Assembly: GCA_021775835.1 (NCBI GenBank) | Contig: JAJFHC010000212.1 | Span: 1 to 34,960 of the forward strand | From: Hyphomicrobiales bacterium | GTDB lineage: Bacteria > Pseudomonadota > Alphaproteobacteria > Rhizobiales > JAJFHC01 | DNA: 34,960 bases | Direction: 5' to 3' | Part shown: positions 25,444 through 33,452 of the stretch, piece by piece | Numbering within the stretch: the first letter of the stretch is position 1 | Layout: the number at the start of each line of letters is the position of its first letter | Translations under genes and position numbers: made by a program | Notes under the pieces: model-generated | The model's input: only the letters and a program-made list of their open reading frames with translations | Databases searched by the model: none | What the model was told of the DNA's origin: nothing

Positions 25444-25974
25444 GTTTCACGAGACTTTCGATCCTCCAATTGATGCTGGATCGCAATCAGTTGCAGTCGT
25501 TTGAGAATCTTACGGCCACTTGCCGGTTATTGGCTCCCATCGAAGCGCCAGCCTGCAGTGTCATCGCCGTACAGTAACTTGCAATTGTCAAATTCTTGTG
25601 GTGAGAACATGCACAATTGGTTCTTAGTGATCGAGCGCATCAATATAAATCTGTGATATATTACGTTTTTCGCGTTGAACCGCTACGGGAATCTCATGAA
25701 TACCTATTATGAGGTCCAAATCACTAGACAAGATGCTGCAAGTGTGTAATCACCTTAGGCGTGGGTCGAAAGACTCGCCAATTCGGGGGCGAATTTGGAG
25801 CAAATGAGCAACGATGCTTCCACCCCATCGTTTCTCCAGTCGAAATTGTTTGAGGCCTCAGTGAGACCACATGGAGAGTTCACTGAGTTCGCAACACGTA
25901 ACAAATGAAGCCGGCGCATTGTGTTCGTCCGACACAGCGAATATGACACGCCAAGCTAACGGAAGCAGGAAAGC
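25444..25974. other. Long AT-rich intergenic region upstream of mucR
   Basis: This is a 531-base gap. Bases 25580-25700 are AT-rich with TA-step clusters (AATATAAATC, GATATATTACG). MucR/Ros proteins are known to bind such DNA and to repress their own genes, so autoregulation is plausible. A possible 34-codon ORF is listed separately. No tRNA or terminator with a good T-run was recognised after the antiporter operon. Confidence 0.5.
25804..25908 (+). CDS. Possible small ORF upstream of mucR (34 aa)
   Basis: This frame begins at ATG 25804 with GGAG four to five bases upstream and ends in TGA at 25906-25908. The peptide starts MSNDASTPSFLQ and ends TRNK. It is soluble, has no signal peptide, and I do not recognise it. 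It may be a small protein, a leader peptide or chance. A competing minus-strand frame covers the same bases with even less support. Confidence 0.22.
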   Translation: MSNDASTPSFLQSKLFEASVRPHGEFTEFATRNK

Positions 25975-26385
25975 ATGGATTCAAAACCAGAATTGGTCGA
26001 TCTAACGGCAGAGATCGTTGCGGCCTATGTGAGCAACAACGTGATCGTCTCATCAGACCTTGCTGGCATTATCACCAATGTTCACCAGGCACTCGAGACT
26101 GCCGTGAAGGGGGGCAACGAACCCGAGGCACCACCGCTCAAGCCAGCGGTGTCGATCAGGAAATCGATTACACCTGATTACATTATCTGTCTCGAAGACG
26201 GCAAGAAGTTCAAATCTCTGAAGCGTCATCTTCGGACCCACTACAATCTGACACCGGAAGATTATCGCGAGAAGTGGGGTTTGCCCCGCGATTATCCCAT
26301 GGTTGCGCCGAACTACGCGGCAGCAAGATCCAACCTGGCCAAGAAAATGGGCCTTGGACAAAAGGGACGCAGCGCCGGCTCTTGA
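25975..26385 (+). CDS. mucR: MucR/Ros family zinc-finger transcriptional regulator
   Basis: This is a 136-residue regulator with the prokaryotic zinc finger of the Ros/MucR family. C72, D75, H85 and H89 are the likely metal ligands (C-x2-D-x9-H-x3-H variant), followed by [29 protein letters not shown], highly conserved in the family. The N-terminal helices (residues 5-45) are the part that oligomerises in MucR. These proteins act as H-NS-like silencers that bind AT-rich DNA and control exopolysaccharide, motility and cell-cycle genes in alphaproteobacteria. AGGAAAGC precedes the ATG. It is a single-gene unit with a terminator downstream. Confidence 0.95.
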   Translation: MDSKPELVDLTAEIVAAYVSNNVIVSSDLAGIITNVHQALETAVKGGNEPEAPPLKPAVSIRKSITPDYIICLEDGKKFKSLKRHLRTHYNLTPEDYREKWGLPRDYPMVAPNYAAARSNLAKKMGLGQKGRSAGS

Positions 26386-26696
26386 CACAGCCCACTGCAA
26401 CTCAGTTCAAAGAACTGGCGGGATCAGGCGTTGTAGCCCCCGCCGGCTCTTTTTTTGCCCAATGACTTTGCCCAATATATTTGCACAGTGTACCGGCATC
26501 TGTGTTGATCTGAATTTCCACTACATTGCGTCTTCATTGCCAACTAAGACGGAATGCGTCGAAGGTTCCGTTCGACTCTCCACACCTATGTCAATCAGCG
26601 GCAATGATTGTGCTTGCGCGGATTCCGGCTTATGATTCATAGTGCTTGTGAGTGATTCTAAACCTTCCTTCTGCCTCGTGAATCGAATTCTGACTT
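26386..26696. other. Intergenic region between mucR and the PAS_5 gene
   Basis: This 311-base gap contains the mucR terminator, then unremarkable DNA. Two GANTC sites (GATTC near 26655, GAATC near 26681) lie within 45 bases of the PAS gene start. GANTC is the CcrM methylation site and could make that promoter sensitive to replication, but two sites are not statistically striking. Confidence 0.4.
26415..26456 (+). terminator. Rho-independent terminator of mucR
   Basis: Arms CTGGCGGG (26415-26422) and CCCGCCGG (26439-26446), with one wobble pair, are followed by CTCTTTTTTT. It lies about 30 bases after the mucR stop. Confidence 0.75.
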
Positions 26697-27215
26697 ATGA
26701 CGGCCTCACCCGATCTCGCATTTCGCACTCAGCTCGTTGTTCCTGAACAACGTCAGCTTTACGATTATTGGCGCGACTGCTGTGCCCATCGGACAATGCC
26801 GTCGCGTCACGACATCTCACCCATGGATTTCCCCAAGCTGCTGCCATACATCAGCCTCGTGGATGTCGATGCGGAAGCTGGCAGGTTTCGAGTCCGGCTC
26901 GCGGGTACGCGTTTGCGTGATGTCTATGACCGGGAGATTACCGGTCGATATCTCGATGAACTGGACTTCGGGGACAAGACTGAATACTGGCTGTCGGCCT
27001 ATCGCCGGGTTACTTCAAACGGCCGCCCGGCGCAGGGCGTGATCCGGGGGCCGCGACGTAACAAGGATCATCTCGTGCAGTTCTGGCTGCGGCTGCCGCT
27101 GTCCCCGAACGATGATCGTGTTTCAATGATCTTGTGCTACGACGCGTTCATTCCCGCCGCCAAGGCAACCGCGAACGGGATGGACCTGGACGACATTATC
27201 TACGCTCAAGGATGA
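26697..27215 (+). CDS. PAS domain-containing protein (PAS_5 family)
   Basis: This is a 172-residue protein made of a single PAS-like sensor domain of the PF07310 type, common in alphaproteobacteria. Typical segments are YDYWRDCCAHRTMPSRHDISPMDFPKLLPYISLVDV and FRVRLAGTRLRDVYDREITGRYLDEL. No output domain is fused, so it may act through a partner. No signal peptide is present, and the function is unknown for the family. The ATG at 26697 lacks a clear ribosome site, so the start is somewhat uncertain. It is convergent with sufE. A weak hairpin with arms GTACTTACC and GGTAACGTAC (27227-27248) lies just after the stop. Confidence 0.82.
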   Translation: MTASPDLAFRTQLVVPEQRQLYDYWRDCCAHRTMPSRHDISPMDFPKLLPYISLVDVDAEAGRFRVRLAGTRLRDVYDREITGRYLDELDFGDKTEYWLSAYRRVTSNGRPAQGVIRGPRRNKDHLVQFWLRLPLSPNDDRVSMILCYDAFIPAAKATANGMDLDDIIYAQG

Positions 27216-27274
27216 CGCTCTATTAAGTACTTACCTTTGGTAACGTACCAGTGGCACAAAGGGTTTCTGCAAAG

Positions 27275-27709
27275 CTACCCGTCTGCCGGTGCCTCGTTCA
27301 AAGCAGAGTGTGCGTCAAGCTGAATGCGCTTGACCATGGATGCAAAGCCATTGGAACGTTGTGGAGTGAGGTGCTCATGCAGTCCGATCTTTCTGAAAAC
27401 ATCCACTGCATCCGTGTCCAGAATCTCCTGAGCGCTTCGTCCAGAATAGACTTCAAACAGAATGGCGACCAGGCCGCGGACGATGTGAGCGTCGCTGTCC
27501 CCTTGAAACTGTAAAGTCGGTACTGGTCCATCAGTTACCAGGGAGGTGTGGAGCCAGACCTGACTGGCGCACCCGCGGACTTTGTTGGACGCTGTCCTGT
27601 AAGCATCGGGAAGTTCGGGAAGGTTCTTTCCCAGTTCGATGACGTAGCGGTATTTTTCTTCCCAATCTTCGAGCAGTTCGAAGTCGTCGATGAGGTCTTC
27701 TATCGCCAT
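27275..27709 (-). CDS. sufE: SufE family iron-sulfur cluster assembly protein
   Basis: This is a 144-residue SufE protein, which accepts persulfide sulfur from cysteine desulfurase. The active cysteine is C47 in NKVRGCASQVWL, and RGLVAILFEVYSGRS and LGLHEHL/IGLHEHLTPQRSNGF are the usual family blocks. Start chosen at ATG 27709 with CGGAAG upstream. The extra 21 residues of the longer frame are unconserved. The rest of the suf operon is absent, which is common for this stand-alone alphaproteobacterial SufE. Confidence 0.94.
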   Translation of the reverse strand: MAIEDLIDDFELLEDWEEKYRYVIELGKNLPELPDAYRTASNKVRGCASQVWLHTSLVTDGPVPTLQFQGDSDAHIVRGLVAILFEVYSGRSAQEILDTDAVDVFRKIGLHEHLTPQRSNGFASMVKRIQLDAHSALNEAPADG

Positions 27710-27840
27710 GACACTTCCGATTTGATTGCAGGACATCGGGCCACGGGCGCCCGCGATGTTTATTAGCATCAAATCTCGACCTGCCGACGAAAATTTCGCA
27801 AGGCAAATCTGGCCAGTGTTGGTTTGATCTCTTCAATGAA

Positions 27841-27887
27841 AAAACACCACGACGCGGTGAAAGGGCAGAGAACGCCGCGTCGTGGTG
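27841..27887 (-). terminator. Strong rho-independent terminator after the DUF5330 gene
   Basis: Perfect 13-base arms CACCACGACGCGG (27845-27857) and CCGCGTCGTGGTG (27875-27887) surround a 17-base loop. On the minus strand the stem runs into a T-run (complement of the A-run at 27839-27844). It ends the minus-strand transcript from 28497 and separates it from sufE. Confidence 0.9.
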
Positions 27888-28008
27888 CCTAAGGCAGATA
27901 TACTGCCGTCTCAATGTAGGGCCGTCAAACCCGCTCTAAAATTTCATCAGGACAAAGCTGTCTGCCCACAGCTCAACTCTGTTACTTGCGCCACTCCGCA
28001 GTCAGGCC

Positions 28009-28497
28009 TTATGCGGGACGCGCCGAAGACACTGGACCAGACCATTCGGGAATGATGTCTTCGATTTTCAATGTGTTCTGTGATCCGCCACCCGCGACGA
28101 CAATGAATGCACCGGTTGTGGAAACAGGTGACTGTGGATCCAGCTGTGGATCTATGAGTGCAGATTGATCGACATTCTTGTGTATCGTGATGGGCGACTC
28201 CGGTACGCTGTCACTGCCGGAAGCGGCTGTCGCCCATTCATAAATGACCCGAACGCCATATTTTGCCTTGGCTTCCATAAGATTCAACGCGTGTTTGCCG
28301 GTGTCGCAGACTTGTGGATTCCGGCTGCAAAACGTCGAAATGTCGCTCACTGTAGAATAAGCAGCGTGCAGGGCATCATCGGTCGTCACCTGCGCTGTGC
28401 TCGAAACTTTTACGGGGTTTGTTTCCGTTACCGTGTTGTCAGCCGGCAGAAGAAGCACGACTACAGACAACCAGAACATTGTTCTCACTATAAACAT
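28009..28497 (-). CDS. DUF5330 domain-containing exported/anchored protein
   Basis: This is a 162-residue protein with an N-terminal hydrophobic segment (residues 4-19, TMFWLSVVVLLLPAD), probably a signal peptide or anchor. The central part holds DDALHAAYSTVSDISTFCSRNPQVC, whose two cysteines could form a disulfide in the periplasm, then a region matching rhizobial DUF5330. The C-terminus is proline- and serine-rich and low in complexity. The function is unknown. It is a monocistronic unit with a strong terminator. The divergent partner upstream is the DivJ-like kinase gene. Confidence 0.75.
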   Translation of the reverse strand: MFIVRTMFWLSVVVLLLPADNTVTETNPVKVSSTAQVTTDDALHAAYSTVSDISTFCSRNPQVCDTGKHALNLMEAKAKYGVRVIYEWATAASGSDSVPESPITIHKNVDQSALIDPQLDPQSPVSTTGAFIVVAGGGSQNTLKIEDIIPEWSGPVSSARPA

Positions 28498-28852
28498 CGA
28501 TTTGCCCTTTCAATTGATGTTCGATTGATTTTGAGAACTTAGCAAATACGTTTTTACATCAAGTATAGATTTGATACGACATTTTATTATACCTATATTT
28601 TATTTATCGTAAAATGATAATTACTAAACATAAACACAAATGATCGGAAAATGAGTGCCAAGTTTTACTCAAGTTTGAAGAAGATGAGAACAAAAATAGT
28701 CTAAAATTTTAGCGATTCCGAGAGGTGTTTTAGCGGCGGTGCCTCCGCACTTTCAAGTTTCCTTAAGATACGAACTCCATAATGCGGACGGGGGTGACAC
28801 AGGCCAATTATTGGTTCCATTGATATTAGCTGTATATGGGGATTGAACGATT
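28498..28852. other. AT-rich divergent intergenic region upstream of the kinase gene
   Basis: This is a 355-base region between DUF5330 (-) and the kinase (+). Bases 28540-28720 are extremely AT-rich compared with the window, with runs such as TTTTATTATACC and ATTTTATTTATCG. This is a plausible MucR/H-NS-like binding or promoter region. One GATTC site is near 28715. No ORF or RNA gene is supported. Confidence 0.5.
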
Positions 28853-30631
28853 TTGTTTCCGGGAACTTTAGTCCGAAGCCATATCCGAAAACTGGTCCAT
28901 ATCACCGGCCGGTCCGACGAACTTGTGTGTGCACGCCATGAAGCATTTATCCTTTCGCATTTGATGGGGGGAGCATTGGTTTGCCTGGTAGTGCCGGTCT
29001 ATCTGTGGCAAACGGGCTCGCCATCTATGCTTGAGGTGGTTGCGCTGGCCTGGCTGGCCTCTCCCATCCTGATTGCCCTTTATTTGTCCGGGACCGGACG
29101 TCTGAACTCGGCGCACTTGCTCTCTGCTGCAAGCCTTGCGGGTCTGGTCGGTTGCCTGGCGACGGTAACGGGCGGGCTTACCTCATTCCTCTTGGCTTGG
29201 CTGATTGTCGTTCCTGTGGAAGCTGCGTTGTCAGGATCGAGACGGGTCGTCCTGGCGTCGATATCATTGTGCTGCCTGGTGTTCGCCATTCTGGCTGGCC
29301 TCCAGTTCTGGGAATGGATGCCGCAGGCAATAGATTTTGGAGAGAAGGCCTATCTGATGCCGTCGCTGGGATTTGTTTCGGCAATGGGATACATCGGTGG
29401 ACTTTCATTGAGCATTCAGGACCTGCATGCCAAATCGACCGCGGCCCTGCGGCGCAGCGAAGAAAGTTTGCGGCTGTTGGCGGAAAACGCAACCGACCTC
29501 ATCACCCGGCACGAACACGACGGCAGGGTTTCATTCGCGTCCGGAGCGACCCGAACCTACACCAAGGGTGACGCTTCAGGGTTGCTCGGAGACGGACTGA
29601 GGGACCTGGTACACATTGCTGACCGGCCAAAATACTTGCAGGCACTCGATCAGGCAACCAAGGGTGGGGAACTGGCATCCGTTGAGTTTCGTATTGCCGC
29701 CCTGGACGAGACCGATCCTGGGACCGGTAAGGGGCCGCCGCAGTATCGCTGGTCTGAGATGAGGTGCCGTCCATTGCCACCAAATGCGGGAAACCTTGAT
29801 GGTCACCAGATTGTCGCTATCACCCGTGATGTGTCCGAGCGCCGACAACAGCAGGACGCACTTCTGGCAGCACGCGACGAAGCTGAGGCAGCCAACGAGG
29901 CCAAGACGCACTTTCTCGCAAAAGTCAGTCATGAATTGCGCACACCGCTCAACGCGGTCATCGGCTTTTCAGAGATAATTCGCGACGAGCTGTCCGACAT
30001 GGGCGGGCATGACCAGAGAGTTGAATATGCCGGCCTTGTTCAGGAGAGCGGGACCCACCTTCTCAATGTGGTCAACGATCTCCTCGATATGTCACGCATT
30101 GAGGCGGCTAAATTCGAAATTGAACCGGTCATGTTCGATGCAGTGGAAATTGTCGAACATTGCGTCAAAACCTTGATGCCTACGGCGCAAAAGGGGCAGA
30201 TTCACCTGTCCGTTGATCCGGCCGGGGGTCCAAGGCCGTTATTTGCCGACCCGCGCGCATTTCGCCAGATTGCCCTGAACCTGATCTCCAACGCTGTGAA
30301 GTTTACACCCGACGGTGGCAACGTGACAGTCGGCATCACGGCGTTTGATGGGTCGCAAAGCCTTTTCGTCCGCGACACCGGTGTTGGAATTCCTGCTGAG
30401 GTGGTGCCACGCCTTGGCGTACCGTTTGTCCAGGCAGACAATGGCTTAAACCGGATGCATGGAGGAACAGGTATCGGCCTGTCGGTCGTCAAGGGGCTTG
30501 CAGAATTGCACAGCGGTTCGATGAAAATCACAAGCGAAGTCGGCAAAGGGACCACGGTAACAATCCAGTTTCCCGACCGTGCACCACGCGATGATAGCCG
30601 GTTTGAAGCCGGCTACCGGCAGACCGCATGA
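28853..30631 (+). CDS. divJ: Membrane PAS sensor histidine kinase, DivJ-like
   Basis: This is a 592-residue kinase. About six membrane helices (residues 32-190) are followed by a PAS domain (about 205-330) and a HisKA domain with phospho-acceptor H360 in KVSHELRTPLNAVIGFSE. The ATP-binding domain has N480 (NLISNAVKF), the G1 box DTGVGIP (508-514) and the G2 box GGTGIGLS (537-544). The architecture and H-box fit DivJ/PleC, which phosphorylate DivK in the CtrA cell-cycle pathway. No response regulator is adjacent, as usual for DivJ. Translation probably begins at TTG 28853, since a stop lies just upstream and later starts fall in a membrane helix. PleC/PdhS kinship is an alternative. Confidence 0.82.
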   Translation: MFPGTLVRSHIRKLVHITGRSDELVCARHEAFILSHLMGGALVCLVVPVYLWQTGSPSMLEVVALAWLASPILIALYLSGTGRLNSAHLLSAASLAGLVGCLATVTGGLTSFLLAWLIVVPVEAALSGSRRVVLASISLCCLVFAILAGLQFWEWMPQAIDFGEKAYLMPSLGFVSAMGYIGGLSLSIQDLHAKSTAALRRSEESLRLLAENATDLITRHEHDGRVSFASGATRTYTKGDASGLLGDGLRDLVHIADRPKYLQALDQATKGGELASVEFRIAALDETDPGTGKGPPQYRWSEMRCRPLPPNAGNLDGHQIVAITRDVSERRQQQDALLAARDEAEAANEAKTHFLAKVSHELRTPLNAVIGFSEIIRDELSDMGGHDQRVEYAGLVQESGTHLLNVVNDLLDMSRIEAAKFEIEPVMFDAVEIVEHCVKTLMPTAQKGQIHLSVDPAGGPRPLFADPRAFRQIALNLISNAVKFTPDGGNVTVGITAFDGSQSLFVRDTGVGIPAEVVPRLGVPFVQADNGLNRMHGGTGIGLSVVKGLAELHSGSMKITSEVGKGTTVTIQFPDRAPRDDSRFEAGYRQTA

Positions 30632-30730
30632 ATGTTATCCATACCCAGGCCAGTGATTCAGCCTGTGTTCACACGATTGCCATAATCTGATGCACGATAC
30701 GCTACAACATCTTGTCGAGGAGGGCTGGCG

Positions 30731-31420
30731 GTGACGAGAACGGGGTCATATTTCGCTACTGCAGCGTTCGGATGCCTGAGTATTGCGATCGTGTGGAATG
30801 CCATGCTGGGTCAAAACGGCCGGCATCCGGCGCCGATTGCGATCACCAAGATCCACCAGGTGGATTCTGTTACGCGAAAAGCGCTGCAGGACGACTATAC
30901 GGCGCGTATGACCTTGGCTCAGTTTCCCCGTTCCATCAGTATTCTGCCTAAGTCCCGCCAACAGGTGGTGGTTCAGGATCTGCAATCGGAACTGACCGAA
31001 ATGGATTTTTATGACGGCGTGGTTGATGGTCTCCCAGGACCGAGAACGCGTGACGCCATCATGGCCTATCAGAAGGCCAATGGACTGGCCGTGAACGGCG
31101 AGCCGACAGAAGAATTGCTCGACAAACTGCGCTTCAACCGACGCATAGCGGAAGTCGCCCAAACACCGGCGCCGACAACGACATCTGCGATCGCACCGCC
31201 CAAAGAATCTGTCAACAAGGACGTTCAGCTGGTTCAGAGCGGGCTTGCCGAACTTGGTTACAGTCCGGGACCGGTCGATGGTGTTCTGGGAGAGCAGACA
31301 CGACAGGCTATTCGTAAGTTCGAACAGGATCGCCAATTGGTTGAAACCGGTCGAATTTCGCCACTACTGCTGCGTGAACTGCGCAAGGTGACCGGCGTCT
31401 CGGTTCTGAGCTCCACCTGA
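30731..31420 (+). CDS. Membrane-anchored protein with two peptidoglycan-binding domains
   Basis: This is a 229-residue protein with a hydrophobic N-terminus (about residues 7-27) acting as anchor or uncleaved signal. Two PG_binding_1 domains follow, around residues 75-137 and 158-222. Both carry the D-G-V/x-G-x-x-T-R-x-A-I motif: DGLPGPRTRDAIMAYQ and DGVLGEQTRQAIRKFEQ. A proline/threonine-rich linker separates them. No enzymatic domain is present, so it likely tethers wall to membrane. The start is GTG at 30731 with GAGGAGGG seven bases upstream. It follows the DivJ-like gene by 99 bases, an association that recurs in rhizobial genomes. Confidence 0.88.
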   Translation: MTRTGSYFATAAFGCLSIAIVWNAMLGQNGRHPAPIAITKIHQVDSVTRKALQDDYTARMTLAQFPRSISILPKSRQQVVVQDLQSELTEMDFYDGVVDGLPGPRTRDAIMAYQKANGLAVNGEPTEELLDKLRFNRRIAEVAQTPAPTTTSAIAPPKESVNKDVQLVQSGLAELGYSPGPVDGVLGEQTRQAIRKFEQDRQLVETGRISPLLLRELRKVTGVSVLSST

Positions 31421-31465
31421 ACGCAGGAGCCCTCAGGCTCTGGCTTAATTACATCATGGAAATCG

Positions 31466-31801
31466 ATGCGGCTGCGAACGGACATCTGGATCCAGGCCTA
31501 TGTCAGGCGCTGTTTTGTGGAAGGCCTCTGGGCGGCGGTGTCCCGCAAGGGAGATCCTGACGCCGGTGCTGTTATGGTCCGTCTCGACTGTCTGGATGGC
31601 ACGGTGCGGTTGTATGCACCGGCTCCTGGTGGTGCATTTGATGACAATGGGGACAGACGCTGGACTGAGTTGTTCGGCGACTCTGAGACTGCTTCCATCG
31701 AAATTGCGGAGTATCTTGAAAAGCAACTCCGTTATGATCCCGATCTGTGGATAGTCGACGTCGAAAATCGGCTGGGCGAGTCATTGCTGTCAGTGAGCTG
31801 A
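31466..31801 (+). CDS. DUF1491 family protein
   Basis: This is a 111-residue protein matching DUF1491, an alphaproteobacterial family of unknown role. Key segments are RLRTDIWIQAYVRRC at the start, GDPDAGAVMVRL in the middle, and DPDLWIVDVENR near the end. It is soluble, without signal peptide. It starts 45 bases after the peptidoglycan-binding gene, with GGA before the ATG, so it is probably co-transcribed. A small hairpin with arms GAGCC/GGCTC lies in that gap but lacks a T-run. Confidence 0.85.
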   Translation: MRLRTDIWIQAYVRRCFVEGLWAAVSRKGDPDAGAVMVRLDCLDGTVRLYAPAPGGAFDDNGDRRWTELFGDSETASIEIAEYLEKQLRYDPDLWIVDVENRLGESLLSVS

Positions 31802-31827
31802 CGAGAGTTTGCTGAGTATCGGGTGTC

Positions 31828-31839
31828 GCGTCCGGACGC
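31828..31839. repeat. Perfect 12-base palindrome GCGTCCGGACGC
   Basis: The palindrome lies in the 76-base gap between the convergent DUF1491 and DUF2336 genes. It has no loop and no T-run, so it is a poor terminator. It may be a chance feature of GC-rich DNA or a protein-binding site. Confidence 0.3.
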
Positions 31840-31877
31840 AAATCGACGTCTGGCTGCTTATCCACTATGGGGCAGAT

Positions 31878-32996
31878 TCAGGCAGCAGCATTCTTGATGG
31901 TGTGGTTCAAGGTGCTTTTGCGAACGTTCCAGAATCGGATGATGCGCTGGGCGGTGGAGACCGCAAGACTGTCGTACATCTTGATCAGGTCATCGATTTC
32001 GGTCTGCGATTTCTGGATCATGCTCCCGAAGGCCTGGACGAGACTTGCAAATTGCGATGTCGGCATGTCGCCGGCACGGCACGTCAGAGCAAGGCCATCG
32101 CCGGTCCGGTCCATCGAAACCCTGCGTGCCGTCGCCATATCAATGCGTGCCAGTTTGGCAAGGCCGCATATGAACTCCGGCATGCGGCGTTCCTGTGCGA
32201 ATTCGATCAGTTTGGCGGCGTTGAGTTCGCCCTTTTGCTCAAGTTCACGGATAATCAGTTCCGGTTGGCTTTCTGTAGCCTGATCGACATCAAGACCATA
32301 AGCCTGGGACGTGGCAATCTCACTGAGGATATCGTCAAGCCTATCCCGGTCAACACCACAACTTTCGGCAACGATCTGTTCGCGGATCTCAACGGTCAGT
32401 TCGCTGAGCACCTCCTTCATGAGTTCGGCCGGCAGGTCCGGACGTTTCGCCAGCGAGGTTTGGAGACCTTCGCTACCGGCGTCTATGGCCCGTTCCGCAA
32501 CACGTACGAAAGATGTCCCGGAAATTCGGGCTGTCTTGTTCTCTACCAGGTTCTGGACCACCGCGTCATCGCCATTATCGACCAGAACTTCGGACACGCT
32601 TTCCCCAATATCCGGCCTTTTCGTGATCGCCATCAGGTGATCCTGGCTTTGTCCGGACGCGATCTCAATGAGATCGTCCTGAGTGAGCACCGCGCTTCGC
32701 TCTATCACCGGACGGGCGACGGTGATTTCATCGGTAGCCAGTTTACGGATCAGGTCCGGTGGTGCTGCGGCTTCGTCCGCCAGACGTTGCGCCAGATCCA
32801 GACGCACGCGGACCTCCAGATCATAGGCAATCGACTCCATGATATCGCCGAAGAACCACTTCTCGCGGCTGGAGTAACTTGATGGCTGCTCGAGGAAAAG
32901 GTCGGTTATGTCGCGCAGCAACTCGCGCCTGCGATCGCTGGATTTCTCACTGGCAAGATCCGCAATCTGTTTTAGTTTCTCTACTCGGTCTTCCAT
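31878..32996 (-). CDS. DUF2336 domain-containing protein (second of two)
   Basis: This is a 372-residue alpha-helical DUF2336 protein. The segments RVRLDLAQRLADEAAAPPDLIRKLATDEITVARPVIERS and IASGQSQDHLMAITKRPDIGESVSEVLVDNGDDAVVQNLVEN give the typical HEAT-like repeats. A conserved tail includes FIVVRLAGKT-like RIIRFWNVRKSTLNH. There is no signal or membrane segment, so it is probably cytoplasmic. The ATG at 32996 follows a GGGGGC site. It is convergent with the kinase/DUF1491 genes and divergent from the small unknown gene. Family function is unknown. Confidence 0.86.
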   Translation of the reverse strand: MEDRVEKLKQIADLASEKSSDRRRELLRDITDLFLEQPSSYSSREKWFFGDIMESIAYDLEVRVRLDLAQRLADEAAAPPDLIRKLATDEITVARPVIERSAVLTQDDLIEIASGQSQDHLMAITKRPDIGESVSEVLVDNGDDAVVQNLVENKTARISGTSFVRVAERAIDAGSEGLQTSLAKRPDLPAELMKEVLSELTVEIREQIVAESCGVDRDRLDDILSEIATSQAYGLDVDQATESQPELIIRELEQKGELNAAKLIEFAQERRMPEFICGLAKLARIDMATARRVSMDRTGDGLALTCRAGDMPTSQFASLVQAFGSMIQKSQTEIDDLIKMYDSLAVSTAQRIIRFWNVRKSTLNHTIKNAAA

Positions 32997-33217
32997 TGTC
33001 CGTTGCCCCCGGGGAGAAGAATGACTTGGAGACTATCGAACACCAAAACAATGGAATTACCGTAAACTTAATCGGCAAAATTGGAACGAAACCAACAATC
33101 AGGCTGTGCTTAGGGCTTTGTTAACCATAACAACGTTTAAATTGTGTCCAAGCCGAGTTGGAATGCCTGTGGTGAGATATCGCAGAATTGCTTTTCAGGA
33201 TCGGCGAGGAGATTGAT

Positions 33218-33409
33218 ATGGCTGACATTCTGGAGTTTCACGCACCCAAGGCGTCCCCAACCAGGGCTGTCAAATCCGATTTGCCGGCGAAAGTCATAAT
33301 ATTTCCAGGCGTTAGGATTGACCGGGATAGCTTCAGTCTGGCGGATCGAATTCCCAGCCGCTCAACAAAGGCACCCGCCCGCAAGACCGCAGCCAAAGCC
33401 GACGATTAA
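33218..33409 (+). CDS. Small unknown basic protein
   Basis: This is a 63-residue protein starting MADILEFHAP, with a clear GGCGAGGAG site six bases upstream of the ATG at 33218. The middle carries AKVIIFPGVRIDR, a plausible short beta-hairpin. The C-terminus is rich in Ala, Lys and Arg (SRSTKAPARKTAAK). I do not recognise a family. The codon use fits the neighbourhood. It ends 43 bases before the lipoprotein gene and may be co-transcribed with it. A short CCCCG-TC-GGGG hairpin lies in between. Confidence 0.65.
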   Translation: MADILEFHAPKASPTRAVKSDLPAKVIIFPGVRIDRDSFSLADRIPSRSTKAPARKTAAKADD

Positions 33410-33452
33410 GCGAAACCGAAGTCCCCGTCGGGGCAAGCCTGGAGAACCTGGT

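Noticed and set aside
25755..25949. Minus-strand 64-codon frame upstream of mucR
   Set aside because: No supporting ribosome site or domain pattern. It lies opposite a slightly better plus-strand candidate, and both are weak.
27227..27248. Hairpin with arms GTACTTACC/GGTAACGTAC between the PAS_5 and sufE genes as a terminator
   Set aside because: It has a bulge and no T-run on either strand. It may be a processing hairpin but cannot be called a terminator.
30595..30615. Hairpin TAGCCGG/CCGGCTA at the end of the kinase gene
   Set aside because: It is inside the coding sequence and has no T-run. It is probably incidental.
33110..33145. TTAACC...TTTAA words upstream of the small unknown gene as a CtrA site
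   Set aside because: The spacing between half sites is 11 rather than 7 bases, so it does not fit the full consensus.
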